A DNA stretch of 64,000 bases, from NCBI GenBank assembly GCA_028023455.1, contig JAQFVV010000017.1, positions 436,001-500,000 of the forward strand, in the 5' to 3' direction. The notes below the pieces were generated by a model that saw only the letters and a program-made list of their open reading frames with translations, was not told the DNA's origin and did no database searches. Both the position numbers and the translations under genes were made by a program. The stretch comes from Epiperipatus broadwayi (Eukaryota; Onychophora; Udeonychophora; Euonychophora; Peripatidae). This document shows, one piece after another, positions 11,201 to 20,929 of this stretch (position 1 is the first letter of the stretch; each line of letters starts with the position of its first letter).

Positions 11201-11395
11201 GTTATGAATTGTATTATAAAATCTTTTAATATTATAATCTTTGCAAACCACAATAGACTTTCATATATTAGACATAAAATTTCATTTTTGAGGGAGTACA
11301 AAAGTATTTTAGTTCCCATCTTTCTTAAAAAATGTGATGTTCTTCAATTAATATTTTTTTTACTCATACTAACAGAGACCTTTGACATTATTTAA
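8211..11395 (-). pseudogene. hAT (Charlie/GTF2IRD2-like) transposase relic, interrupted
   Basis: Minus-strand conceptual translation, with many stops and frameshifts, follows BED-finger hAT transposases such as those domesticated as GTF2IRD2, FAM200 or SCAND3. From the N-terminus: a BED-like region at 11375-11180 (SIVVCKDYNIKRFYNTIHN); a segment like PFTDGEFIYECV near 11000; RIDDTAENLR at 10930; HTATGVNIVNTLMEIL near 10740; IHCINHQKHFAPK at 10540; FLEDIGSEYRNLQY near 10440; LNLKLSGKHDMVSTLFKNTY near 10210; KNEFEKRSLDFKKW near 10050. The C-terminal stretch resumes at about 8520-8450, beyond a nested transposon. The low-coordinate terminus at 8211 (CAAGCATGTCAAACTCG) resembles the CAGGGGTGTCAAACTCG ends of this hAT group. 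I did not find the other terminus. Dead element. Confidence 0.72.
8556..9828. mobile_element. Nested DNA transposon with TACCRTGTTTYCCC termini
   Basis: The left end TGCCATGTTTTTCTTAAAAT is an imperfect inverse of the right end TTTTGGGGAAACATGGTA. Next to the ends are the subterminal motifs AATAAGACCTA and AATATAAGCCCTA that accompany this terminus in many animal genomes. I tentatively think of ISL2EU-type elements but am not sure. It splits the hAT reading frame: AMFEHT ends at 9829 and the frame resumes below 8556. It is about 1.27 kb with no convincing ORF, so non-autonomous. A GTT microsatellite lies at 9460-9478. Confidence 0.6.
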
Positions 11396-11603
11396 TAAAT
11401 TCTTAATAAATCAAGAATAAAACTACACTTTCTAAAGTAGGAATATTTTGAATGAAACTGTGATTAGAATCTGAAGTTGAAAATAATAATTTGTTTAAAA
11501 TACAGTAATAGTAATAACAATGGAAAGTTAAAATAACATCTATTTTCTCATGAGACATAGCTCACTGCTTATATCATATTCTCATTCACTGTATGCATTA
11601 TGC

Positions 11604-11702
11604 AGGCAAAACTCTCCATACAGTAGTGCCATCCTGTGCCAATGTCAGAAGGCTTGTGCATAAAATCCCCATCTAGTGCACTGTATGAGAGTTTTGCCTG
11701 TT
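11604..11702. repeat. Short hairpin derivative of RepA
   Basis: About 30-bp inverted ends (AGGCAAAACTCTCCATACAG and CTGTATGAGAGTTTTGCCT) enclose a fragment of RepA (GGCTTGTGCATAAAATCCCC). The RepA continuation (AGAGATGGTGATCATGT) follows at 11725. It looks like a deletion product of an inverted RepA pair. Confidence 0.7.
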
Positions 11703-12429
11703 TAATAAGTTATGTGCTAACATAAGAGATGGTGATCATGTAATATTTAGTGTATGCATTACACATGAATAAAAATTACCCAGTAAATTAACATTTATTA
11801 TAATTCTAAATAGAAATATTTTAATATGTTTATGTTTATTTAATTCAAATATGTATTTGTAACATTAATTTTAAAAAATTCAGTATTGTCACAGATTAAA
11901 TTACCATTTGTTTACCATTTTTGTTGACCCACATGGTTGACAGTCCTGATATTCATCGATTTTAATATATTCAATTGAAAGTACAATTTGTTTTACTCTT
12001 GTATTCAATTAATTATTAATAACTTTTTAGTACAATCATTTTTTAAAATAAAAAAGTTTAAAAACTATGCTGCCCTCTTGTGTGTATCACTGAAAACTTA
12101 CTGATCAAAATCAATATGTTCATATTTTAATTCACTAACCCATCAGAGATATTTCATTATCCTATTGTAATGTGATCAATTTCTAACAAATATACAAAAT
12201 TTGAAGCAAATCCATTTGATAGAACTATGGTAAAGTTCAATTTTAAAGTTTATCCTAATACAAGTAATCAGAGTTTCTGCATTAAATAAAATCATTTAAT
12301 AATCAATTACAGTGCTGAATGTATAAGCATTAATTGATCTACCCACTAACCATAAGGTACAGCAATAATTGTCATGGCTAAGGACCAGATCAATTACTCA
12401 TACAAATATACTATATATATATGTCAATG
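11703..12429. other. Intergenic, nothing recognised after RepA tail
   Basis: Apart from the RepA downstream module at 11703-11760 I see only A/T-rich sequence. Confidence 0.5.
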
Positions 12430-13546
12430 ATCACAATAAGTCATCTTAGTGACAATTCCCTTTCTCGCACTTTAATTACACCATCTTGTGTAAGCTTAAG
12501 TAACATATAAATTCCATATTCAATGTTGTTCCATCCATATTCCCAGGCTAATTTCTAGCTTCATCCATGAAGAACTTTGTATGTTGGTTTAATGTTTTTA
12601 GACATTTTTTGGATCTAATGCATCCTTTCTTGACCAGCCATCCATTACCCCCTTCTTTGTCTATCAAACTAATAGCTCAAATAAGATCTTAATGATTTAA
12701 GCTAATCTATCTCAATGATACTGGTTGATTCAAATATAAGCATACCTCAGAATTCAACGTATATAGCAAATTATTAATATGATTAAGGATCTGTTCACCA
12801 TAATATTATTTGACTTGAGTGATATTTCTATTTATCATGATAATCTGTTTGTAATATCATGCAATAATGGCTTTCATTTAGGTTCATATGGCTATCTGAT
12901 TCATTTAAGTACTTATATCAGATGTCCTAAACAGTTGGTTAATTATCTTAATCTTGGGTGCCATCAAGTCTCTTAAGTCAGTGAATTTCAATAATTTGAA
13001 TGCTGGTTACTTCATACTTTTTTGGTAATTGTAGCACCAACAAAACACAACATGATCTCTGCATATGCATTAACTTTAACTAAATAAGTTTATTTTCACC
13101 TACTCTAATTCTGTTGCTTTGCATAATTTTAAATAACCAATAAATAACAGGTGATAGAATATTGTATGCCATCTACTGGTTAAGAACACCAGAATTGAAA
13201 ACCAACAGATTTGCTACTTTTTGGTAATTATATCTACTTATGAATAAATATGCAAAATTTTACAAAATAATATAACCAATCAATGTAATATATAAATTGT
13301 AATTATTCCTCTGTATTGGCTTTATATCATTCTCATCCTTTCATTATACCTTTTCTTCAAACAGCATTTCTGTACTTGGTTTCAATACTGTCACATGGCA
13401 GATTTTAATGCTCATCTAAGCTAAATCAGTGGCTGACCACTTTTGATTACTATTTCTTCATATTTACTTCTCATAGTAAAGGTATTAAACCATCAAACAT
13501 TACATGATTATCATTCGTTATGCTTACACAAGCTACTTACACAGAA
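12430..13546 (-). repeat. Very old, fragmented RepA remains
   Basis: Minus-strand RepA motifs survive in pieces: CCAGGCTAATTTCTAGCTTC near 12545, GGATCTAATGCATCC near 12610, and TTTTTGGTAATTGTAGCACC near 13020. Divergence is high and limits are approximate. Much of the interval is unassignable. Confidence 0.35.
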
Positions 13547-13928
13547 TCAAAACTCTCCATACAATAGAGCCATCAATGGATTCAGGAAAAAAGATACCAA
13601 AAAGTATAGTTGCTGAACTGAATTCAGATCTATACATTTATACAAGCTAATGAGATTAGCTTGATAACATTATTGTGTTTTCATTTTGGATTCAAAACTT
13701 TATAGTTAGCTAAAAATTGAAAGGTTGCTGCTGGACGGTTGCGTTAGATCTCAAGACCTAGGTACAGTGCTTTTAGATTCAAGGCTTCCCACTGATGAAA
13801 GCTACAAGCTAGAAACTAGTCTGGGGCTGTTGCTTAGATAGGGATTTTATGCACAAACTGTCCTGCATTCATTGATTACTCTGGCTTGCACTGAGTAACG
13901 CTATTGTATGGAGATTTTTGCCTCTGAG
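13547..13928 (+). repeat. RepA copy bounded by inverted ends, with hammerhead motif
   Basis: The left end (CAAAACTCTCCATACAATAG) is the inverse of the right end (CTATTGTATGGAGATTTTTG). Between them run the usual RepA modules in plus order: AACTGAATTCAGATCTATAC, the GATCTCAAGACCTAGGTACA region, a hammerhead core, then GGGATTTTATGCACAAAC and GATTACTCTGGCTTGCACTG. No coding capacity. Confidence 0.75.
13787..13826 (+). ncRNA. Hammerhead ribozyme motif in RepA, core intact
   Basis: CTGATGA lies at 13792-13798. A short hairpin (AGCT, loop ACA, AGCT) follows, then GAAA at 13812-13815, CTAGT (stem III of 2 bp, A15.1-U and C-G) and the cleavage nucleotide C at 13821. Stem I can form 5 bp between 13787-13791 and 13822-13826. 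An A-A mismatch sits at the base of stem II, so catalytic strength is uncertain. Confidence 0.6.
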
Positions 13929-14343
13929 TAATGATATTATTAAGGCTGAAAAAATATGAAAACAACTTTATTAGAATTAATGCTACAATTAAATATCAAT
14001 TCAATTTATAGTCACATATATGATAAGCAAATAAAAAATTGGACACTTAATATTTTCACTGATTTATATAAACTCTTGATATAGATTTATGCCTCATACA
14101 ATGTTTTGATTTTATCACAATATCATCACATGAATGGCTTTTTATTGTCAATTTGTTATTAATTTTTATAGACTTTACTTTGTAAAAATATGGTTTAAAT
14201 TTATTATTTGCTACACTAAAAATATATACACAGGGTTACTTATTGATACTTCAGTTTATGGTCCTATTACTTTTTCATATCATTTAGTGTTGACTATTGA
14301 ATGGACATGATGGTAAGAGCATAATCTGATATAAATTCAAAAC
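13929..14343. other. Intergenic, nothing recognised
   Basis: A/T-rich filler between RepA and a LINE tail. Confidence 0.55.
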
Positions 14344-14423
14344 ATTAATGTGATGTGATACACTGTGACTTCTCCTTAAACGGAGTCAGGAATCTCTCAG
14401 CAACTTTGCCCAGAGAAACCTGT
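14344..14423 (-). repeat. 3' tail of the 34-37 kb LINE family
   Basis: TGTGATGTGATACACTGTGA, AGTCAGGAATCTCTCAGCA and AAACCTGTTAGC match the tails at 35.38, 36.84 and 37.20 kb, where coding sequence shows they are LINE 3' ends on the minus strand. Here only the tail is present: a severely 5'-truncated insertion, or a SINE sharing the tail. Confidence 0.65.
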
Positions 14424-14515
14424 TAGCAAATTCTTTATACAGTAGTGCCACCTAGTGCAAGCCATAGTAATCAATGGCTGCATTAAGTAGCACTACTGTA
14501 TTGAAAGTTTGCTAC
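14424..14515. repeat. Short RepA-derived hairpin
   Basis: AGCAAATTCTTTATACAGTA is inversely repeated by TACTGTATTGAAAGTTTGCT, with RepA tail sequence (GCAAGCCATAGTAATCAATG) between. Same architecture as the hairpins at 11.6 and 25.5 kb. Confidence 0.65.
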
Positions 14516-14934
14516 TGTTTTAATTGTTTGTGTAACCATGAATCATAAGATAAATAAATTTTACAGTGCAATCAATTTACACAATACAAAATGTAATACT
14601 GTATATGTATAGAGATTTATATTATATTGGCAATAAAATTTCTAAATATCGATAATCTATTTAATCAATCTGAAACAATCTCACATATCACACAGAATTT
14701 AAACCTTGTATTTCATTCACACAATATACCTAATCTAATATATATCATTTCTACTTTCCAATAATCATTATTATTTTTAAATACAAAATATGCTCTTCTT
14801 GGCATATACTTTTTTAATTTAATGAATATTAGCATAAAGAAAGCTGCCGTTTGATGGCAATCATTTGTTTAAGTAATTACAACTACAGGTTATTTTCAAG
14901 TGAAGAAAGATTCTATGAACTGTAAGAAAAATTG
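14516..14934. other. Intergenic, nothing recognised
   Basis: A/T-rich; no family assignable. Confidence 0.55.
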
Positions 14935-16319
14935 TCTGATAGTAAATAGAATAATGTTAGGGGGAAATGTCGAGACAATTCATTTTTGAACTTTACTGCG
15001 AAGGCATAAATATTGAAAGCGTAATGGAGTGGGATTTGTTATAAAAATGTAGAAGAGTGGCATAATGAAGATTGATGGCATATCAAACAGAGAACAAGAT
15101 TAGTTATTGGCCTTAATGGTAGATACAAATGCAGATAACTTATATTTATGCCCCACCAAATTTCATAGTGATGAAGAGGATTTTTATATGGACATACAAA
15201 AGGTTTTTCATCAGACCAAACAATATTTTAAAATTTTTAGACTTTAATGCTCGAATTGGTAAATAATTGACAGATGAAAGTGTTGTAGGTAAATTTAGTT
15301 ATGGTGATAGAAATGTGAGTGGATATAGACCTGTGGAATTTGCAGAAAAAGAAAAACTTTATAATGAATTTCTTTTTTGAATAAAATGTTAAAAGAAAAT
15401 GAACATGGAAACATTCAAATAAAGATACAGCAGAATTGGATTATATTTTGACTACTAGACAATATGTATTTCAAATTTGTAATGTCCTTAATAAATACAA
15501 CACAGGAAGTGACCATTGATTAGTAAGATGTAAGATAAGTGTCAATGCAAAACTAGAAAGACAAAAATTGCTAAGAAAAATAGTATTCACCGTTGATATT
15601 CTTAATGTTAAAAATATTTCCAGGAATTTAAATTAGAACTTGCAAATCATTTTAAAATAGTAATAGAATTTGAAAATGGTTCATATTAGAATAAAATCAA
15701 TAGAAATGTAACTTAGAGACTATTATTAATTGTAAGAAAAATAGCTAGTACTAAAAGCAACAATTTGCTAGATAAAATTTCTACTAAAACGGGACAATGT
15801 ATGAAGATAGAGAATATGAAAATATATAAAATTAAATTATTAAGAAGAATTGAATACCTAGAATAGTAGTATATGGTACAAAAAATAGTTAATATCAATA
15901 TAAATAAATACAATTCTGAATTAGCAAGGAAAGTTATGGAAGAGAATAAAAGTCTCAAAAAGGTAAAACAACATTTTAGTTATTAGTAAGAAATTTATTG
16001 CTGCAATAAAAAAAAGTGGAACTATTGATAAAAAAGAAATGACATCATGATATGCATAAAAGACTTATACAGAATTATATTACAGTAAAGAAAAAGAAAA
16101 TGGAGTACCTTCTACAGTTTTTAATTCTGAATTGAACCAAAGTACTACATAGTGATGGAATTATTGTTAACATAAAAGAAATAGCTGAAGAACTGATAAA
16201 GACATACTATTACACTATCTATCCCATAGTTATCACAACTCATCTACAGCAAGCTTTGAACTCGAGCAATGCTAAATATTAAGCGGGATTTAAATGTGGT
16301 GTTAACACAGTATTTTTTT

Positions 16320-16415
16320 ATGTGTGTTTGGAGAGGTGTTATAAAAAGGGGGGGTTTTGGGGGAGGTTTTTTTTTTTTTTTTTTTTGTTTAAAAAAAAAA
16401 TTGTTTTTATAAGAA
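16320..16415. repeat. Homopolymer-rich tract (G, T, A runs)
   Basis: Consecutive runs of 7 G, 4 T, 5 G, more than 18 T and 10 A lie within about 70 bp. This composition is unlike anything around it. It interrupts the RTE relic. It could be real slippage or a consensus error. Confidence 0.6.
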
Positions 16416-16734
16416 TAATTAAAGCTTAGAATTATCAAGGTTTAGATCCAGAAAACTGTCATATTCTGTAGAATATTTATCAAATTGCTGTAGCAGGGAT
16501 AAGATTACATGGGGATAGAAAAAACTTAACATTGATATGAATGTATGACAGGATGGTTCCATATCTTGAAAATGTTTTATAGCAATTTTATAAAAAATAT
16601 TGGGTGGATTAAAATGGGAAACTAAAGCAATAAAAATTTATAGTTGTTATTTAAGTCATTTTGATTTTGCAAATGATATTTTGATTTTGCAAATAATACT
16701 TCAAATCTTGAGGAAGTCATCAAATGATCATCAT

Positions 16735-16792
16735 TCTTTATGCACTGAGTGGTGCTACTATATAGAGAGTTTTGCCTCTGTATCTTCAAGAA
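16735..16792 (+). repeat. RepA 3'-end fragment nested in the RTE relic
   Basis: ATGCACTGAGTGGTGCTACT followed by GAGAGTTTTGCCTCTGT is the 3' end of RepA. Only about 58 bp are present, interrupting the LINE sequence on both sides. Confidence 0.65.
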
Positions 16793-17639
16793 GTGTTGCA
16801 AGAATTATTATATTGAAGTAAGAAAGAAAGATCAAAGATAAATACTCAAAATGCTAAAATAATATTTAATGGATTTTCACAGAAACAAAAAATAGAGTTT
16901 GATAATGATAAATTAGAAGAATTTAACAAACTATAAATATTTTGGACAGTTATTAATATAAATGAAAACGTAATGAAGGAAATCATTTGTAGAATAAGTT
17001 TAGATGGAGTGCTCTTTGTAGAAATGTGTTTGAAAAGGAGAGTTTTAAATAAATTAGTTTTTTTTCAGTTCTTATTTATGGTTCTGAGACTTGGATATTT
17101 AATAGAAGAGCAATACAGAAAGACATCTCAACACTGCGTGAAGAAAATGTATGCTAAGAGTAACAAGAAGAGAAATATGAAGTACTGAATGAGAGATCAA
17201 ATAAATATTACTGACATCATTGAAAGTATTAAGAGACTATAGTGGAGCTGGGATGGAAATATGACTAGAAATGATAGCAATAGATGAACAATTAAAATTT
17301 TAAATAGATTCCAAAAAATATTAAAGACTTAGAAAAAGACTGCATGTAAGTTTAATGGTTGAAATAAGGAAGATTTCTGATAAGAGAGGCTAGAGGCAAA
17401 TAAACTGGATTAAGTATGGAAGAGACCTTCATCCTACAGTGAATTGATAATATAAATAAAAGTGATGATAATGATTCTTCAATAACTGACCTTATAATGA
17501 AATAGCTTGAAATCTTAGCAATATTATTGCTTCAAAGATGAACATTTTAAACTACTCTTTAAATAGTCATTACAATTTCATTAAATCTTCCTTAAATACT
17601 ATACTCATCATAATCCTTTGCAATCCATAAAACCATATA

Positions 17640-17975
17640 TGTGGGGAATCCTATCACACAAATGTTCAAATGAAAAGATGTGTGAATGTTTGTATTTTTA
17701 TATTGAACTATTTCCATTATCTAATATGAGTATTGAATGTCTTTAGAAAAATTTAACTTTATTTAAATATTCCAAATGCATTCAACTGTTAGTAATAGCA
17801 CATCAAACAGGTTAGTACATGCACAAAGTTTCAAAAGATATTATTTTTCCCCTCTTCTTCATGTGTTGTTGGCCTGACCAGTGACAGTACTAGCATGGGA
17901 TTTGAACCTGGACTCTTAGATTTTTTAGTATTGAATTTTAAGGTAATTCTCTAACCAACTAGGCCATCCTGCCAA
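17640..17975 (-). repeat. tRNA-derived SINE (SINE-1), minus copy
   Basis: Read on the minus strand: an A box inside TGGCCTAGTTGGTTAGAG, a B box AGGTTCAAATCCC, then a hammerhead-like segment, GTTGAATGCATTTGGAATAT and a tail ending AAAAATACAAACATTC. It forms an inverted pair with the copy at 18.10 kb. Another 3' half lies at 60.05-60.22 kb. It is a Pol III-type retroposon, not a tRNA gene: there is no intact acceptor stem. Confidence 0.82.
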
Positions 17976-18096
17976 AGGCAACAGTTAGTAGAAATCTCAT
18001 AGTTCATACATTATGTATGGAAACCACTAATCAACTTTGCTCTTAGGAAAAAGTGGAGAAATCAGAAGGAATCTCATAGATAAGTATATGGGATTT

Positions 18097-18357
18097 CTAC
18101 TAGCTCAGTTGGTTAGAGGGTTATCTTAAAATTCAATACTCAAGAATCTAAGGGTACAGGTTCAAATCCCATGCTAGTACTGCCACTGATCAGGCCAGCA
18201 ACACCTGAAGAAGAGGGAAGAGTCATAACTCTCAAAACGTTGTGCATACGCTATTACTAGCAGTTGAACGTATTTGGAATATTTAAATAAAGTTAAATTT
18301 TTCTAAAGACATTCAATACTCATATTAGATGGTGGAAATAGTCCAATATAAAAATAC
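18097..18357 (+). repeat. tRNA-derived SINE (SINE-1), plus copy
   Basis: CTAGCTCAGTTGGTTAGAGG (A box) and AGGTTCAAATCCC (B box) are spaced as in a tRNA. They are followed by the same body and tail as the minus copy: TTTGGAATATTTAAATAAAG, then ACATTCAATACTCATATTAG. The 5' flank repeats GGGATTTCTACTAG. The body carries a hammerhead-like motif at 18202-18244. Confidence 0.82.
18202..18244 (+). ncRNA. Hammerhead-like motif in SINE-1, G12 lost
   Basis: CTGAAGA at 18205-18211, hairpin AGAG/CTCT, then AAAA in place of GAAA (18234-18237), then CGTT. Stem I is 3 bp (CAC with GTG). The minus copy at about 17826-17866 keeps GAAA but has lost C3, so the two copies together imply an ancestral core with both. 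One extra A sits at the base of stem II. The consensus end would be CGAAACGTTGTGC. Confidence 0.35.
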
Positions 18358-18360
18358 AAG

Positions 18361-18730
18361 TAAAACACTATCACCACAAACATTCAGGAAAACATAATGT
18401 GTGAATGTTGAATATATTTAATAAATTAAATAAAAATAAATATCTTCAATTATTAATCTTTATTCATAAAAACAATAATTTAAATAAAATGTTCTCATCT
18501 ATAAAATATTCATAATGAAAGGCATTATAAATTGTTCTGGTAATTGCTTTTTAAATGTTAATATTTATCTATATTTTAATATCAGATGCATAAATATATG
18601 CATAGACATGTATTATATTTGTCAAAATGTTCTTTATATTGGCTTCCATTCTTATCTTAATTTGATTACTTTAATAATCTCCATACTTCCTCTTTCTTTT
18701 TTATTCTTCATATAAATAAAAATACAATAA
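18361..18730. other. Intergenic, nothing recognised
   Basis: A/T-rich; leads into RepC through ATATAAATAAAAATACAATA, which is also found before RepC at 50.99 kb. Confidence 0.5.
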
Positions 18731-18790
18731 AAGACAAATGACCCCCAAGACGCATTTCATGCTGAACCAGCACTCATCAGTTGGAGAGTA
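18731..18790 (-). repeat. RepC copy (hammerhead-bearing repeat)
   Basis: The plus strand shows ATGACCCCCAAGACGCATTT and GCTGAACCAGCACTCATCAG. Relatives occur at 24.37, 51.03, 53.55 and 62.83 kb. The conserved part is exactly the ribozyme-like segment plus its flanks. Confidence 0.75.
18741..18788 (-). ncRNA. Hammerhead ribozyme motif in RepC, complete core
   Basis: Minus strand, reading down from 18788: CTCTCCAA (stem I), CTGATGA (18780-18774), GTGCTG-GTT-CAGCAT (a 6-bp stem II with one G-U pair), GAAA (18758-18755), TGCG, U16.1 at 18750 and C17 at 18749. Downstream TTGGGGG pairs with the upstream strand over 7 bp (two G-U pairs). Every conserved core base is present. Stem III is ATG/CGT with no loop, as in the minimal or dimeric hammerheads of Penelope-like elements. 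Cleavage is predicted between 18749 and 18748. Confidence 0.75.
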
Positions 18791-19225
18791 AATTTACATT
18801 TCTTTCGCTAAAATATTTCAAATGAGAATTATCTTCTTATTTTATCTCAAAAGATATATTTTTTTGATTTAAAATGATTCTAAATTAAATCTTTGAATTC
18901 TCATTTTAAATTTAAAAATTCTCACTTTATATTTAATGTATGACTTTTATTTCCATGTATTTTCATTTGAAATAAGGATGTTAAAAGATCTGGAATTTCT
19001 AATCTAATTCTTATTCTTTACTACTCTTAATTTCTTTTTATATAGCATTTTTGGTTTAGCTTTATTTAATATAGTTTTAAATAAACTTATTTGTTTTAAA
19101 TCATCACAGAATACGATTCCAACATAATGTAGCCTCAAATATCAGTTAAAATGAAAATTAAATTTATTGACATAGAAGTTCACTAAAAAAAGTTTTTTTT
19201 TTTTTTAAAGAAAATTTCAAATTTA
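18791..19225. other. Intergenic, nothing recognised
   Basis: A/T-rich with a run of about 12 T near 19195. Confidence 0.5.
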
Positions 19226-19226
19226 C

Positions 19227-19506
19227 ACTTTCTTTTGGGGAAAGCAGAGCATCTTTGGCCACACGATTGGCACAACACAGGTATTCGTACAATAGAGCTC
19301 GCAACGATCCTTCTACTTATTCAGTTTTTTATCAGCACCAGTGCACAAGTCACCATGGGTGCATTCCGGACAATCCTACCATCGTATGTAGAGAGAGACA
19401 TGACCTCAAAAGAAAGATCAAAGAGGCTTTATTTATCTCTCGCGACAGCGATGCCATAAACAGGAAGGACACGTGTTTTTCTCTATCAAAAAGATGGAAT
19501 TAGCAT
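19227..19506 (+). pseudogene. GIY-YIG endonuclease fragment, Penelope-like element
   Basis: The frame through 19237-19503 reads GESRASLATRLAQHR, then VCRERHDLKRKIKEALFI, then DAINRK and LSKRWN before the stop. This is the C-terminal half of the GIY-YIG domain attached to Penelope-type reverse transcriptases: the catalytic Arg in the TRLAQHR helix and the metal-binding Glu in KIKEAL are present, the YIG tyrosine is lost (SFGES). Base composition is more G/C-rich than the surroundings, as expected for a recent coding relic. No reverse transcriptase part is visible upstream. Confidence 0.72.
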
Positions 19507-19872
19507 ATTTGCATAAATTTAAACGTAAGCAAGCTATGATTATGAAGGCAAGATCCTTTGAAAGCGCTCAGCTGTTTTAATATTTTTAGTTAGCTATTTG
19601 TATTTGTATTAACAGCTTTTGGGAGCAGTTGCGCCGCACACGCACTTGTGCTTGAATACTTTCTTTTTATGGTAGGTTGATGTTGGCATATTCTCAACAT
19701 TTCTTTACTCTATGAAATTTAGTTTCTTTCTTAAAAATATTTACAATGCTTAATTTATTGATGTTCCATAAAGATTTTATTTAAAAAAGCAGGAAGCAAT
19801 CATAAAATGCTATTTCAAAATTTTTATTTATTTTCAAGCACATTTTGGTACATGGTCTTTGTATTTCTCACA
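19507..19872. other. Sequence after the GIY-YIG relic, unassigned
   Basis: Probably the 3' part of the same element: less A/T-rich to about 19680 (GCGCCGCACACGCACTTGTG near 19630), then ordinary A/T-rich sequence. Confidence 0.4.
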
Positions 19873-20062
19873 CGATCCTAAGATCTAGGTGCAATGCCCC
19901 CAGATCCAAGGCTCCTCCCTGATGAAAGCCACAAGCTAAAAACTAGTCTGGTAATATTGGATGAGCAGACACTAGATAGTGATTTTATATACAAATCTTC
20001 TGCGTCCATTGATTACTAAGACTTGCACCAGGTGGCACTGTTGTATGGAGAGTTTTTGCCTC
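19873..20062 (+). repeat. RepA copy with decayed hammerhead
   Basis: GATCCTAAGATCTAGGTGCA to GAGAGTTTTTGCCTCTG. CTGATGA is intact at 19919-19925 but GAAA has become AAAA and stem I is broken, so this ribozyme is dead. Confidence 0.78.
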
Positions 20063-20439
20063 TGTTTTATCTTTATATTTGATTAGCTTATAATTTCTAG
20101 CTTATTTTCAGATCTGATTTTGTTTCAGTTAAAGTTCAAGGCTTTTGCAAAATATTCTACTTATAGTGATGGCTATTACAAGAAAATAAACCATAGGAAA
20201 CTCTATTCACAATGCATACGGCTATGGAAATTTTAACAATTACAACAGCAAATTTTTCATTGTTATATTTTATTGTGCTTCTATCTACCTCACTATTACA
20301 CCCAGTTCACTAATTCAGTCTTAATTTTTAATATTGATGCAATCAAAAACAATCCACCATCATGTCAATAAAAACATCCCATTCAAAATTGTTTTAACAA
20401 AATTTATTTTAAAGGATTACATCAATCTATTCATAAAGT
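20063..20439. other. Intergenic, nothing recognised
   Basis: A/T-rich; no coding trace. Confidence 0.5.
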
Positions 20440-20890
20440 AAATAAATAAATTTAAAATAAACAAGGAGGTACCGAAAAATAATCAGAATTTTGTAATAAA
20501 AAATTGTATATTGGAGGGTAGGGGAAGGTTTACAAATGGAATTGCTTTCAAAGAACAATACTTTTAATGCAATGCAATGGTCTGAATGTGTTTTTCACTT
20601 TTTGAAGTACTCCTGAAATTCTTGCAAAGTGATACCTTTTAATGCCATGGTCATTTTTTCCATCATTTCTAAGTTCGCAAAAAAAATAAAGCAGTTTTTT
20701 ATCAGGTGAATATGGTTAATGGATAAGATGGTTCATGCTAAATTTAATTAAAAATTGTTTCACACTCGAGTCTTTATGCAATGGTCCATTATTGCGGTAA
20801 AGCTTGCACTTCCCATTAAGCCAAAATTCAGGACTTTTTATTTTACTCCATTATACAAACTTTCCAGAACTTGAAGGTTTTAAATGTGTT
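20440..20890 (-). pseudogene. Tc1/mariner (mariner-type) transposase C-terminal relic
   Basis: The minus strand gives YRNNGPLHKDSSVKQFL near 20790 (family: HHDNAPAH then SVKQFL), a PYSPD motif near 20720, then GITLQEFQEYFKK and SDHCIALKVLFFE near 20600-20550, ending near 20470 in FYYKILIIFRYLLV. The order matches the C-terminal half of mariner transposases. The catalytic Asp of HHDNAP is Asn here, and several frameshifts exist. The N-terminal half is absent or continues into unrecognisable sequence above 20890. Confidence 0.65.
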
Positions 20891-20929
20891 CTTTTTTATT
20901 ATTATTAAAGGAAAGTTTATTTATGTTAA

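Larger units (their letters stand above)
14935..17450 (+). pseudogene. Decayed RTE-clade LINE (endonuclease plus reverse transcriptase)
   Basis: Plus-strand translation, with frequent stops, follows the RTE ORF. The apurinic endonuclease part is clearest: YAPPNFHSDEEDFYMDIQKV near 15160, YGDRNVSGYRPVEFAEKEKL near 15310, then pieces like AELDYILTTRQYVFQICNV and NKYNTGSDH around 15430-15525. Linker text follows (HSDGIIVNIKEIAEEL near 16160). The reverse-transcriptase core is largely lost. The C-terminal part returns at 16860-17440 with YGSETW near 17080 and an ending like the WxRDLHP tail of RTE proteins. A GATGATAATGATTC 3' end follows at 17460. A RepA fragment (16735-16792) and a homopolymer-rich tract are inserted. 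Not functional. Confidence 0.75.

Noticed and set aside
13390-13425. Plus-strand MADFNAHL, like the GDFNAH motif of LINE endonucleases
   Set aside because: Eight residues without supporting motifs on either side.
18097-18190. Possible functional tRNA gene
   Set aside because: A and B boxes are good, but no closed acceptor or anticodon stem, and the same body and tail recur elsewhere: a SINE.
19235-19459. 74-codon plus-strand frame overlapping the GIY-YIG relic
   Set aside because: The alternative frame gives no family match, whereas the overlapping frame carries the endonuclease motifs.
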